Both the position numbers and the translations under genes were made by a program. 64,000 nucleotides of DNA from Rhodobiaceae bacterium UBA4490 (GTDB lineage Bacteria; Pseudomonadota; Alphaproteobacteria; Parvibaculales; Parvibaculaceae), in the NCBI GenBank assembly GCA_002389665.1, contig DGNO01000001.1, positions 1-64,000 on the forward strand. Reading direction: 5' to 3'. The notes under the pieces were generated by a model. The model worked only from the letters and a program-made list of their open reading frames with translations, had not been told where the DNA came from and did not search any database. Positions 8,122-15,996 of this stretch are shown here, piece after piece. Position 1 is the stretch's first letter; the number at the start of each line of letters is the position of its first letter.

Positions 8122-9252
8122 ATGGATTTTTCGTTTAGCGAGGAACAGACCCTGCTCCGGAATACGGTGCAGAGCTTCCTGCAGGACAAATACGACTTCG
8201 ACACCCGCCGTAAGATCGTCGCCAGCGACGAAGGCTTCCGCCGGGACTATTGGCAGCAATTCGCCGAGCTTGGCCTGCTTGCCGCGCCGTTCTCCGAGGA
8301 GATGGGTGGTCTGGGCGGCGGCCCCATCGACACCATGATCATCATGGAAGAGTTCGGCCGCCATCTCGTCGTCGAGCCGTTCCTCGAAACCGTGGTGCTT
8401 GCCGGCGGTTTCCTGCGTGAAGGCGGCTCGCCCGCTCAGCAGGAAGAGCTGATCCCCGGCATCATCGGCGGCGAGAACATCTGGGCATTCGCTTATGCCG
8501 AGCCGCAGGGCCGCTACAATCTCGCCGATCTGAAGACGACGGCGAAGAAGGACGGCGACGGCTTCGTGCTCAACGGATACAAATGCGTCGTGCTGGCGGC
8601 TCCCTGGGCCGACAAGCTGGTCGTGACGGCCCGCACCTCCGGCGGTCAGCGCGACCGTGACGGAGTTACCGTCTTCATCGTGGACAAGGGCGCTGATGGC
8701 GTTTCCACCCGTGACTACCCGACGGTCGATGGCCGCCGCGCATCGGAAATCACCTTCGAGAACGTCAAGGTGGGCGCCGATGCCGTGATCGGTGAAGTCG
8801 ACAAAGGCCTGGCGCTCGTCGAAAAAGTTACCGACCAGGCCATCGCCGCGCTCAGCGCCGAAGCCATTGGCGGCATGAAAGAGCTGAACGAAGCCACCGT
8901 CGAATATTGTAAGACGCGTAAGCAGTTCGGTGTGCCGATCGGCAAGTTCCAGGTGCTGCAGCACCGCATGGTCGACATGTTCATGGCTTATGAGCAGTCC
9001 GTCTCCATGACCTACATGGTGAACCTGAAGGTCGAGGAAGAAGAAGCCGAGCGCAAGAAAGCGGCTTCCGGCGCCAAAGTGCAGATCGGCAAGGCCGGCC
9101 GTTTCGTCGGCCAGCAGGCCGTGCAGCTTCATGGCGGCATGGGCATGACTGACGAACTGAGCGTTGGTCATTACTTCAAGCGCCTGACCATGATCGACAC
9201 GCAGTTCGGCAATGTCGATCATCACCTGAAGCGCTATTCCAGCGCCGCCTAA
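8122..9252 (+). CDS. Acyl-CoA dehydrogenase, small-subunit (PimD-like) type, probably non-catalytic
   Basis: A 376-residue acyl-CoA dehydrogenase homologue starting MDFSFSEEQTLLR. It keeps the fold landmarks (YAEPQGRYNLADL near 125-137, CKTRKQFGVPIGKFQ at 263-277, AVQLHGGMGMTDE near 333-345). It lacks a catalytic glutamate at both known positions: the C-terminal YEGT region reads IDTQFGN, and the helix-G ER is Thr-Asp (KVTDQAIA). This is what is expected of the partner chain in alpha2beta2 dehydrogenases, where the other subunit supplies the base. It lies 169 bp after the large-subunit gene, with ribosome-binding site GGGAAGG, and is followed by a terminator at 9275. Confidence 0.9.
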   Translation: MDFSFSEEQTLLRNTVQSFLQDKYDFDTRRKIVASDEGFRRDYWQQFAELGLLAAPFSEEMGGLGGGPIDTMIIMEEFGRHLVVEPFLETVVLAGGFLREGGSPAQQEELIPGIIGGENIWAFAYAEPQGRYNLADLKTTAKKDGDGFVLNGYKCVVLAAPWADKLVVTARTSGGQRDRDGVTVFIVDKGADGVSTRDYPTVDGRRASEITFENVKVGADAVIGEVDKGLALVEKVTDQAIAALSAEAIGGMKELNEATVEYCKTRKQFGVPIGKFQVLQHRMVDMFMAYEQSVSMTYMVNLKVEEEEAERKKAASGAKVQIGKAGRFVGQQAVQLHGGMGMTDELSVGHYFKRLTMIDTQFGNVDHHLKRYSSAA

Positions 9253-9274
9253 GCGCGCCGCAATGATCTATCGT

Positions 9275-9304
9275 AAAGGCCGCCTCCGGGCGGCCTTTTC
9301 TTTT
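9275..9304 (+). terminator. Rho-independent terminator after the dehydrogenase pair
   Basis: AAAGGCCGCC-TCC-GGGCGGCCTTTT: a near-perfect stem with a 3-base loop and a T-rich tail, 22 bp after the stop codon of the small-subunit gene. Confidence 0.85.
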
Positions 9305-9387
9305 GCGTTAAAGGAGACGTGCTTTCTTGCCCTTGGCGTATCCCCGCCGCTATAAGCGGGGCACCCGCGATATTGGAGGATGATCCC

Positions 9388-9582
9388 ATGCGTCTGTTGC
9401 TGGCTCTGCTTTTGCCCTGGCTGCAATTCTTCACCATCGGCCGTCCCTTTGCCGGGATCATCTGCCTCATTCTGCAGTTGACATTGATTGGCTGGATTCC
9501 CGCTGCGATCTGGTCTGTCTATGCGCTGAGCCAGTACAACACGGATAAGAAGATCAGAGACGCGCTGGACGGGCGTTCTTAA
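9388..9582 (+). CDS. Pmp3/YqaE-like small membrane protein
   Basis: A 64-residue protein with two hydrophobic helices (about 3-20 and 21-46). The Pmp3-type turn LTLIGWIPAAIWSVYAL lies near residues 31-47 and the tail is charged. Relatives in yeast and bacteria affect membrane potential under salt or low-temperature stress; the role here is inferred from family only. I chose ATG 9388, preceded by GGAGGAT, rather than the longer frame from 9319 that overlaps the promoter. Its stop lies 2 bp from the convergent kinase gene. Confidence 0.75.
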   Translation: MRLLLALLLPWLQFFTIGRPFAGIICLILQLTLIGWIPAAIWSVYALSQYNTDKKIRDALDGRS

Positions 9583-9584
9583 GA

Positions 9585-11147
9585 TCAGACGGCGAGGCGG
9601 GATTGCCCGTCTTCGAGCGCGCCCCGGTCTTCGATCATACCGTTGACGGGGCTGTGCTTGTCGATCGTGCGGTCCGCCGGGAAGATCGCCTCCGCCCGTG
9701 TACCCTCGCCAAGCCGGCTTGTCAGGCGGAACTCGCCGCCATGCTCTTCCACAAGGCCTTTGACGATGGCAAGCCCGAGCCCGGTGCCTGAGCCCGGGTT
9801 CTTTTTACCGGCTGCCCCTTGCGCGAAGGATTGGATGACGTGCTCGATCTCATCCTCGGCAATGCCGGGGCCTTCATCATGCACGCCGATCATCAAGCTG
9901 CCGTCGTCGAGCCGTCTTGCCACCATGTAAACCGAGCGGCCATGGGGCGAGAATTTCACCGCATTGGTCAGAAGATTGAGCCAGGTCTGCCGCAGCGCGC
10001 GTCCGTCGGCTTTCAGAAGCGGCAGGGACGTATCGAAATCTTCCACGATACGCACATCGTGCACGGCGGCGCGCAGCTCCACGAGCTTGCGGCAATCACG
10101 CGCCAGGATTTCGATCTCCAGCAGTTCTTCGGAAAAATCCATCCGGCCCGCCTCGATGCGGGAGAGATCGAGAATGTCGTTGATGAGACCTAAGAGGTGC
10201 TGTCCGCTTGAATTGATGTCGTGGGAATATTGCTTGTAATTGTCATGGGCGTGCTTGCCGAAAAGCTCCGAATGCATGACTTCCGAAAAACCGATAATCG
10301 CATTGAGCGGTGTTCTGAGTTCATGGCTCATATTGGCAAGGAATAGCGTTTTGGCACGGCTTGCGTCTTCCGCCTTGCGCCGGGCAAGGTCCAGCGCCTT
10401 TTTCTCCCGCGAGAGCGCGTCGATCAGTCCCTTGCGTTCATCGGCGAGATAGAAAGAGCGTTGCAGGAAGTCGTTGACGAAAGCGCACATGCGCGAGAGC
10501 AGCGCGGTGAAGAGCACGAAGACCACGGCTCCCATCCAGTTGACCGGCTGGTCCGTCCATAAAAGCCTGAGGATCGTGGCGCAGCAGATCGGCGCCACGG
10601 TCGTATAAAAAGCGGGATGATAAGAGCAGCTGAAAATGGCAAGCGGGGCGGTGGAAGAGGTCAGCGCGGCGATGATCAGAGCGTTATTGAGAAAATTGCC
10701 GTCTACCCAGAAAACAAAGGCAAAGCTTGCCCAGGTAACGGAGACGGTGAGGCTCGAGGCTGCCAGCACAAAGTGCCATTGCCTTTCCCATTCGTCCGGA
10801 AAGTCGGTTCGCCGGGCAAGCTCGCCGAGAAATTTTCTGACCGTCAGATGATTGGTCATCATCACGATCATCATGGCAGCCCACCATAGCGCGGCGTACC
10901 AGGGGTTCACCCATTCGATGGCGAAGGACGCGGCAAAGAAGGCAAGGGTGGGCGGGGCGAAATAGAAGGCGCGCGATTGCAGCTCGGCAAAGACTCTGAG
11001 CTGCTCGGCGCGGATGCGGGCGCCGCCCGCGGCAGATTTGGTGCCGGCGCCTGCAGTACCAATGGCGACGGTGTCCGCAACGGTGGAGATATCGGTCGTG
11101 GCCGATTTGGGCAGCAATGCCGAAATCAGAACCTTGAACCGGCCCAT
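9585..11147 (-). CDS. Membrane sensor histidine kinase (HisKA/HATPase_c)
   Basis: A 520-residue inner-membrane kinase. About five hydrophobic segments span roughly residues 60-220, then a short coiled-coil region (ALSREKKALDLARRKAEDASRA). The dimerisation domain carries the phospho-acceptor histidine in MSHELRTPLNAIIGFSEVM. The ATPase domain has N-box NLLTNAVKFS, G1 DEGPGIAEDE and G2 GTGLGLAIVKGL. The domain order resembles the PleC/DivJ group of alphaproteobacterial kinases, without PAS domains. ATG 11147 follows GGGAGGGGG and is preferred over the longer frame starting at 11231. No response regulator is adjacent, so it is an orphan kinase whose partner is elsewhere. Confidence 0.88.
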   Translation of the reverse strand: MGRFKVLISALLPKSATTDISTVADTVAIGTAGAGTKSAAGGARIRAEQLRVFAELQSRAFYFAPPTLAFFAASFAIEWVNPWYAALWWAAMMIVMMTNHLTVRKFLGELARRTDFPDEWERQWHFVLAASSLTVSVTWASFAFVFWVDGNFLNNALIIAALTSSTAPLAIFSCSYHPAFYTTVAPICCATILRLLWTDQPVNWMGAVVFVLFTALLSRMCAFVNDFLQRSFYLADERKGLIDALSREKKALDLARRKAEDASRAKTLFLANMSHELRTPLNAIIGFSEVMHSELFGKHAHDNYKQYSHDINSSGQHLLGLINDILDLSRIEAGRMDFSEELLEIEILARDCRKLVELRAAVHDVRIVEDFDTSLPLLKADGRALRQTWLNLLTNAVKFSPHGRSVYMVARRLDDGSLMIGVHDEGPGIAEDEIEHVIQSFAQGAAGKKNPGSGTGLGLAIVKGLVEEHGGEFRLTSRLGEGTRAEAIFPADRTIDKHSPVNGMIEDRGALEDGQSRLAV

Positions 11148-11302
11148 CGGTAAACCCCCTCCCTGTTGCGGAATTGCTCCTTGGCGGAGCTTCGTCGTGC
11201 GGGCGCCAGCCTCCGCGAAAGTTCTTAACAAGCGCTTGGAGATTCAGAATAAAATTTATGAAAATTGACGCAGCGTTGCCGGGCGGCTGGGGATAACTTG
11301 GT

Positions 11303-11317
11303 AAAATGACGCATTTT
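11303..11317. promoter_or_regulatory. Palindrome upstream of the crotonase gene
   Basis: AAAATG-ACG-CATTTT, perfect 6-bp arms, 70 bp before the ATG at 11387 in an AT-rich stretch. Probably an operator or part of the promoter of the crotonase operon. Its sequence differs from the 6618 palindrome, so the two catabolic clusters may answer to different regulators. Confidence 0.4.
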
Positions 11318-11386
11318 CAAAGATTTACTTGAGCTCCCCCCGGCGGTGTATAAGGACGGTAACCAAAGAAAATTCAGGGAGGATTT

Positions 11387-12199
11387 ATGTCCGGTATTTC
11401 AGACGCGCTGCTTTTCGAAAAGAAGGGCCCCATCGTCACACTCACCATCAACCGGCCGGATATGCGCAATCCGCTGGGCGAGCCGGAAGACGCGGACAAT
11501 TTCACCGAGGCTGCAAACCGCATCAACGAAGACCGGGATGTGCGCTGTGTGATTCTGACGGGCGCGGGTTCGGCCTTTTCCGCCGGCGGTAACATCAAGG
11601 CGATGCGTGAGAAGTCGGATGCCTTCGAAGGCCCGCAGATCGCCATCGCCGACAAGACCTACCGGCACCGCATTCACCGCATCGTGCGCGCTGTCTGGGG
11701 CCTGGAAGTGCCGGTGATCGCCGCCGTCAACGGCCCGGCCATCGGTCTTGGCAATGATGTCGCCTGCATGTGCGACACACGCATTGCCTCCGACAGCGCG
11801 AAATTCGGCGTGACCTTCCTGAAGATCGGCCTCGTGCCCGGCGATGGCGGAGCCTGGCTTCTGCCCAAGATCATCGGTATGGCCCGCGCCGCCGAGCTTT
11901 TCTATACCGGCGACATTGTGGACGCGCAGACGGCGCAGGACTGGGGCCTCGTCTCCCGCGTCGTGCCTCATGACGATCTGATGGGCGAAGCGCAGAAGCT
12001 TGCGGCCAAGATCTGCAATCAGCCCCCCGATGTGCTGCGCATGACCAAGCGGCTGATGCGTGCCGGCATTACCGGCTCCTTCGACACGGTAATGGACATG
12101 TCCGCCTCCATGCAGGCGCTGGCCCACGGGACGGAAGACCATATGGAGGCGCTCGACGCCTTTTTCGAAAAGCGCAAGCCGGAGTTCAAGGGGCGCTGA
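11387..12199 (+). CDS. Enoyl-CoA hydratase (crotonase) family protein
   Basis: 270 residues, crotonase fold. Segments AFSAGGNIKAM near 63-73 and NGPAIGLGNDVACMCD near 110-125 form the oxyanion region. The classical Glu144 position is Asp and Glu164 is Phe, followed by the conserved LKIGLVPGDGGAWLLPKI block that marks a distinct crotonase subgroup. The reaction is therefore uncertain: hydration or isomerisation of an unsaturated acyl-CoA. A strong ribosome-binding site (AGGGAGG) precedes the ATG. The gene leads a same-strand series with the monooxygenase-fold protein and an acyl-CoA dehydrogenase, consistent with one catabolic unit. Confidence 0.87.
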   Translation: MSGISDALLFEKKGPIVTLTINRPDMRNPLGEPEDADNFTEAANRINEDRDVRCVILTGAGSAFSAGGNIKAMREKSDAFEGPQIAIADKTYRHRIHRIVRAVWGLEVPVIAAVNGPAIGLGNDVACMCDTRIASDSAKFGVTFLKIGLVPGDGGAWLLPKIIGMARAAELFYTGDIVDAQTAQDWGLVSRVVPHDDLMGEAQKLAAKICNQPPDVLRMTKRLMRAGITGSFDTVMDMSASMQALAHGTEDHMEALDAFFEKRKPEFKGR

Positions 12200-12383
12200 G
12201 GCCCTGACCGTATTCGTCCAAGAGCTTGTCAAAAACGAACAGCGGAGGAGGGCGGCGGATTGCCGCTATCTCCTTTGCTTATTTGGCAAATCGGGCGGCA
12301 GGAAGCATTTGCCGCCGGGGCATCAACGCTCTAAATTGCCCCCCAACGAGATTCCATAATCAAATAACAGGTGAGGAACAGTC

Positions 12384-12680
12384 ATGGGTGTGATCGGTGT
12401 CGTCGCGACGATGAAAGTGCAGGCCGGCAAGGAAGCGGAATTCGAGAAGGTCTTCAAGGACCTGCAGTCCAAAGTGAAGGCGAATGAGCCCGGCTGCCTG
12501 CAATACGATCTGTGCAAATCGAAATCCAATCCGCAGACCTTCGTGATCATGGAACAGTATGAAAGCCAGGCGGCGCTGGATGCCCATGGCAAGTCCGAAT
12601 ATTTCCAGGCGGCCTTTCCCGCGCTCGGCGCGGTGCTCGACGGGGCGCCCGGCCTTGAATTTCTCGACCGGATCGACTGA
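12384..12680 (+). CDS. Antibiotic biosynthesis monooxygenase (ABM/YgiN-fold) domain protein
   Basis: A 98-residue ferredoxin-like-fold protein of the ABM family. The pattern is MxVIGVVATMKVQAGKE at the N-terminus, EPGCLQYDLCKSK near 38-50 and the FVIMEQYESQAALDAH block near 55-70. Relatives are small cofactor-free quinol monooxygenases or haem/aldehyde-handling dimers, and many lack known substrates. It sits between a crotonase and an acyl-CoA dehydrogenase on the same strand and may handle a reactive intermediate of that pathway; this is inference from position. Confidence 0.85.
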   Translation: MGVIGVVATMKVQAGKEAEFEKVFKDLQSKVKANEPGCLQYDLCKSKSNPQTFVIMEQYESQAALDAHGKSEYFQAAFPALGAVLDGAPGLEFLDRID

Positions 12681-12739
12681 GGCGGCTCTTTAAAGGCGCC
12701 CGCTGCGGCACGGTCATATTTTAAAATTGGGAGACAGGT

Positions 12740-13948
12740 ATGGACCTGACATTCAGCCCCGAAGATGAAGCCTTCCGCAAGGAAGTGCAGGCTTTCATTG
12801 CCGAGAATTTCACCGATGATCTGCGCGACAAGGTCAAGCGCACGAAGAACGGCTATCTCGACAAGGAAGATCACCTGAAATGGCAGAAGGCTCTTCATAA
12901 GAAGGGCTGGGCCGCGCCGAACTGGCCGGTGGAATTTGGCGGACCGGGCTTCACCCCCACGCAGAAATACATTTTCTCCGTGGAAATGGGCAAAGCCGAT
13001 GTGCCGCACACGATCCCCTTCGGCATCACCATGTGCGCGCCGGTGATCATGAAATACGGCTCCCAGGAGCAGAAGGATTACTTCCTGCCGAAAATCCTGG
13101 CGACCGACATCTGGTTCTGCCAGGGCTATTCGGAACCGGGCGCCGGCTCCGATCTTGCCTCGCTGCAGTGCAAAGCCGAGAACAAGGGCGATCATTACCT
13201 CGTCAACGGCACCAAAATCTGGACTTCAGTGGCGCAGCATGCCGACTGGATTTTCTGCCTCGTGCGGACCTCCAATGAAGGCAAGCCCCAGGAGGGTATT
13301 TCCTTCCTGCTCATCGACATGAAGACGCCGGGCATTACGGTGGAGCCGATCGTCTGCCTCGACGGCACGCCCGCGCCGCACCAGGAAGTGAACCAGGTGT
13401 TCTTCGACGATGTGAAGGTTCCGATCGAAAACCGCATCGGGGAAGAGAACAAGGGCTGGACTTACGCGAAATATCTGCTCGAGTTCGAGCGGGGCAACGC
13501 CTATTCGCCCGGCCTCTACCACGCACTGGCCGAGATCAAGGAAATTGCCGCCGAGCAGGAAATGGACGGCAAGCCGCTGATCGAAGACCCGGAATTCGCC
13601 GCTAAGATTGCCGATTATGAAGCGCAGATCAAAGCGATGGAATTCACCGAGCTGCGCATCTTTTCCGCTCTGTCGGCAGGCAAGAACGTGGGCCCGGAAT
13701 CCTCGCTGCTGAAATGCCGCGGCACCGAGCTGCAGCAGCGCGGTACCGAGCTGAAGCTGGAAGCGACGGGCATCTATGTGAACCCGTTCGTCGAAGACGC
13801 GCTTCTCAACACGAACGAGCCCGATATCGGCCCGGACTATGCCAAGACCGTCGCGCCTTATTACTTCTCCGTCCGCAAGACCTCGATCTTTGCCGGTTCG
13901 AACGAAGTTCAGCGCAACATCATGGCGAAAGCCGTGCTCGGCCTTTAA
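12740..13948 (+). CDS. Acyl-CoA dehydrogenase, second large-subunit (PimC-like) paralogue
   Basis: 402 residues, clearly paralogous to the enzyme at 6759 (shared MDLTFSPEDEAFR-type N-terminus, CQGYSEPGAGSDLASL, EENKGWTYAKYLLEFERGN). As in that paralogue, the C-terminal catalytic position is Gly (FAGSNEVQRNI) and the likely base is E250 in FERGN. No small-subunit gene follows here, so it may borrow the subunit encoded at 8122 or work alone. Start ATG 12740 follows GGGAGACAGGT. A strong terminator lies 23 bp after the stop codon. Confidence 0.9.
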   Translation: MDLTFSPEDEAFRKEVQAFIAENFTDDLRDKVKRTKNGYLDKEDHLKWQKALHKKGWAAPNWPVEFGGPGFTPTQKYIFSVEMGKADVPHTIPFGITMCAPVIMKYGSQEQKDYFLPKILATDIWFCQGYSEPGAGSDLASLQCKAENKGDHYLVNGTKIWTSVAQHADWIFCLVRTSNEGKPQEGISFLLIDMKTPGITVEPIVCLDGTPAPHQEVNQVFFDDVKVPIENRIGEENKGWTYAKYLLEFERGNAYSPGLYHALAEIKEIAAEQEMDGKPLIEDPEFAAKIADYEAQIKAMEFTELRIFSALSAGKNVGPESSLLKCRGTELQQRGTELKLEATGIYVNPFVEDALLNTNEPDIGPDYAKTVAPYYFSVRKTSIFAGSNEVQRNIMAKAVLGL

Positions 13949-13970
13949 GGTCCGGCTTTATAAGTTTGGG

Positions 13971-14002
13971 AAAGGCGGTGCTTTGGCGCCGCCTTTTTTT
14001 TT
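13971..14002 (+). terminator. Rho-independent terminator
   Basis: AAAGGCGG, a 10-base loop, CCGCCTTT, then a run of nine T residues, located between convergent genes. The T-run is on the plus strand, so it ends the acyl-CoA dehydrogenase transcript. Confidence 0.88.
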
Positions 14003-14011
14003 GCGCAATGT

Positions 14012-15892
14012 CTAGCGGTGTTCCGCCCGCTTGCCATAGGCCTGCGTGATGCGGTCGAAGACGATGGCAAGAAGCACGATGGCAAGGCCTGCCACAAGCC
14101 CGCGCCCCACATCGAGGCGCTGAATGCCGAGCAGCACCTCCTCGCCGAGCCCGCGCGCGCCGATCATCGAGGCGATGACGACCATGGAAAGCGCCATCAT
14201 GATCGTCTGGTTGATCCCCGCCATGATATTGGGCAAGGCAAGCGGCAGCTCGATATCCCAAAGCCGCTGCCAGCGCGTCGCGCCGAGATCGGCGGCGACT
14301 TCGGTAAAGCGGTCTTCGACGAGCCGGAGCCCCAGCTCCGTCAGGCGGATCAGCGGCGGCGTTGCATAGATCAGCGTGGCAAAGAGCGCGGGCACTTTGC
14401 CGAGACCGAACAGCATGAGCGCGGGGATGAGATAGACGAAACTCGGCAATGTCTGCATTGCATCGAGAAGCGGGCGGCCAATGGCGCGGGCGCGCTGCGA
14501 GCGGGCAAGGCCGATGCCCGCCGGCAGGCCGATGAGTATGGTGAAGAAGACGGAAACGGCGGTCAGCGCTAGCGTCTGCATCGCAAGGTCCCAAAGCCCG
14601 AGCATGCCGACGAGGAAAAAGAGCCCGGCGAAAAGCGGCGGCGCTGCCCAGTGACGCACTGCGTGATAGCCTGTTGCTGCGGCGAGCAGCAGCACGAGCC
14701 ACCAGGGAAGCGCTTTCAGTGCCGTTTCGACGGCGAGAATAATGGCAAGAAGGCCGGTGCTCACCGCCTCGAATAACCCGCCATAGTTGCGCACCAGTGC
14801 GCGGGTGGCTGCGTTGATGGGCTCATCGAGTGAGAGTTCCAGAAATTTCGGAAAGCTGCTTTCTTGCGTGCGCGCTTTGCCTTCGATGCGGGCGGCGATG
14901 TCGGGCGTTACCCAGGCTTTCCAGATTTCCGGATGGCGCTCCAGAAAATTGCGGGCGGCATCGCGGGCACGCGCGCCGGGATTGGCGCGCAGATAGGCAA
15001 GCGCTTCACTGGTGAGCGCATTGCTTGTCTCATAAGCCGTCAGGAATTCCGCGATGCGGGGCGCGCCTTCGGCAAAATCCGCATTCGCGCCGACAACTAC
15101 TTCGACGGTGGGATAAGCCGTGGGCGGATTGTTCGCCGGATCATCGGCAAAGGCGCGCCATTTCGTGGGCTCGTAAGGCGGCTCTTCAAGACGCATGAGA
15201 TCGAACGCGCCGAGCACCCAGGTCGGCCCCCAATAATAAGCAACGACGGGTTCGCCCCGCTCGTAGGCTCCGGCAATGGCGGCGGCAAGGGCTGCGCCTG
15301 TGCCGGGGCGGAAATTCGTGAAATCGTCCTCAAGCCCGTAAGCGCGCAGCTTCGCTGTGTTGAGGACCTCGCAGCTCCAGCCGAGAATGCAATTGTAAAA
15401 GCGTCCCTTGCTAGGTTCTTCCGGATCGCGGAAGAGGGTTTTGTAGCGGGCAAGATCGCGCACATGGGAAAGGCCGGGCGCGGCAGCTTCGATGCCGCGT
15501 GCCGCATCTCCTTCCACGAGATAGCGCGGCACATACCAGCCTTGCACGGCGTCGGGAAAATTCGTGCCGAGCGAGACGACATCGCCCCGCGCCAAAGCCT
15601 CGTTCCAGGGCTCGGTGACATTGTCGAGCCAGACTTCCATGAGGATGTCGATATCGCCGCGCCCGAGCCCCGTTAAAAGCGGCAGGGAGGAGCCGGGCAG
15701 CACGTCGGTCCGGCAGCCATAGCCTTCTTCCAGGATGATGCGCGCGGTTTCTGTGTGAAAGGCGTTGGAATCCCAGTCGAGCCCGCCAAACATGATGGGC
15801 CGCTTGAGCGGGCAGCTTTCCGCCCGGGCGGCGGAAGCGCTGAAAATCAGCGCGGCAAAGAGCACGAAGAAGAGGGCGGGCAAGCGGGTCAA
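14012..15892 (-). CDS. Quaternary-amine (glycine betaine/choline) ABC transporter: fused binding protein and permease
   Basis: A 626-residue fusion. A Sec signal peptide (about residues 1-24, ending ARAES) is followed by an OpuAC/ProX-type binding domain (about 25-350; aromatic-rich FGGLDWDSNAFHTE, MEVWLDN, YYWGPTW). Then comes an OpuAB/ProW-type permease (about 375-625) with the inner-membrane loop EVAADLGATRWQRLWDIELPLA that docks the ATPase. The order binding domain-then-permease is the reverse of the common OpuABC/BilEB fusions. It imports an osmoprotectant or methylated amine across the inner membrane. No ATP-binding subunit gene is adjacent, so the ATPase must come from elsewhere. Confidence 0.88.
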   Translation of the reverse strand: MTRLPALFFVLFAALIFSASAARAESCPLKRPIMFGGLDWDSNAFHTETARIILEEGYGCRTDVLPGSSLPLLTGLGRGDIDILMEVWLDNVTEPWNEALARGDVVSLGTNFPDAVQGWYVPRYLVEGDAARGIEAAAPGLSHVRDLARYKTLFRDPEEPSKGRFYNCILGWSCEVLNTAKLRAYGLEDDFTNFRPGTGAALAAAIAGAYERGEPVVAYYWGPTWVLGAFDLMRLEEPPYEPTKWRAFADDPANNPPTAYPTVEVVVGANADFAEGAPRIAEFLTAYETSNALTSEALAYLRANPGARARDAARNFLERHPEIWKAWVTPDIAARIEGKARTQESSFPKFLELSLDEPINAATRALVRNYGGLFEAVSTGLLAIILAVETALKALPWWLVLLLAAATGYHAVRHWAAPPLFAGLFFLVGMLGLWDLAMQTLALTAVSVFFTILIGLPAGIGLARSQRARAIGRPLLDAMQTLPSFVYLIPALMLFGLGKVPALFATLIYATPPLIRLTELGLRLVEDRFTEVAADLGATRWQRLWDIELPLALPNIMAGINQTIMMALSMVVIASMIGARGLGEEVLLGIQRLDVGRGLVAGLAIVLLAIVFDRITQAYGKRAEHR

Positions 15893-15950
15893 GGGCGTCG
15901 TCTTCTCATCTTAAGGAAGCTCATCATAAGCGCATGGAGCCCCAAAACAA

Positions 15951-15974
15951 AAAGGGAGCCCGAAGGCTCCCTTT
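15951..15974 (-). terminator. Rho-independent terminator for the SDR gene
   Basis: A 10-bp perfect stem (AAAGGGAGCC / GGCTCCCTTT) around CGAA. On the minus strand it is followed by TTTTTGTTTTG, 23 bp after the SDR stop codon. Confidence 0.85.
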
Positions 15975-15996
15975 CAAACGCTCTATCAAGAAGGCG

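Noticed and set aside
12240-12290. Terminator after the crotonase gene at 11387
   Set aside because: Only a weak, interrupted stem (GCGGC/GCCGC) with no T-run; the downstream genes may be co-transcribed.
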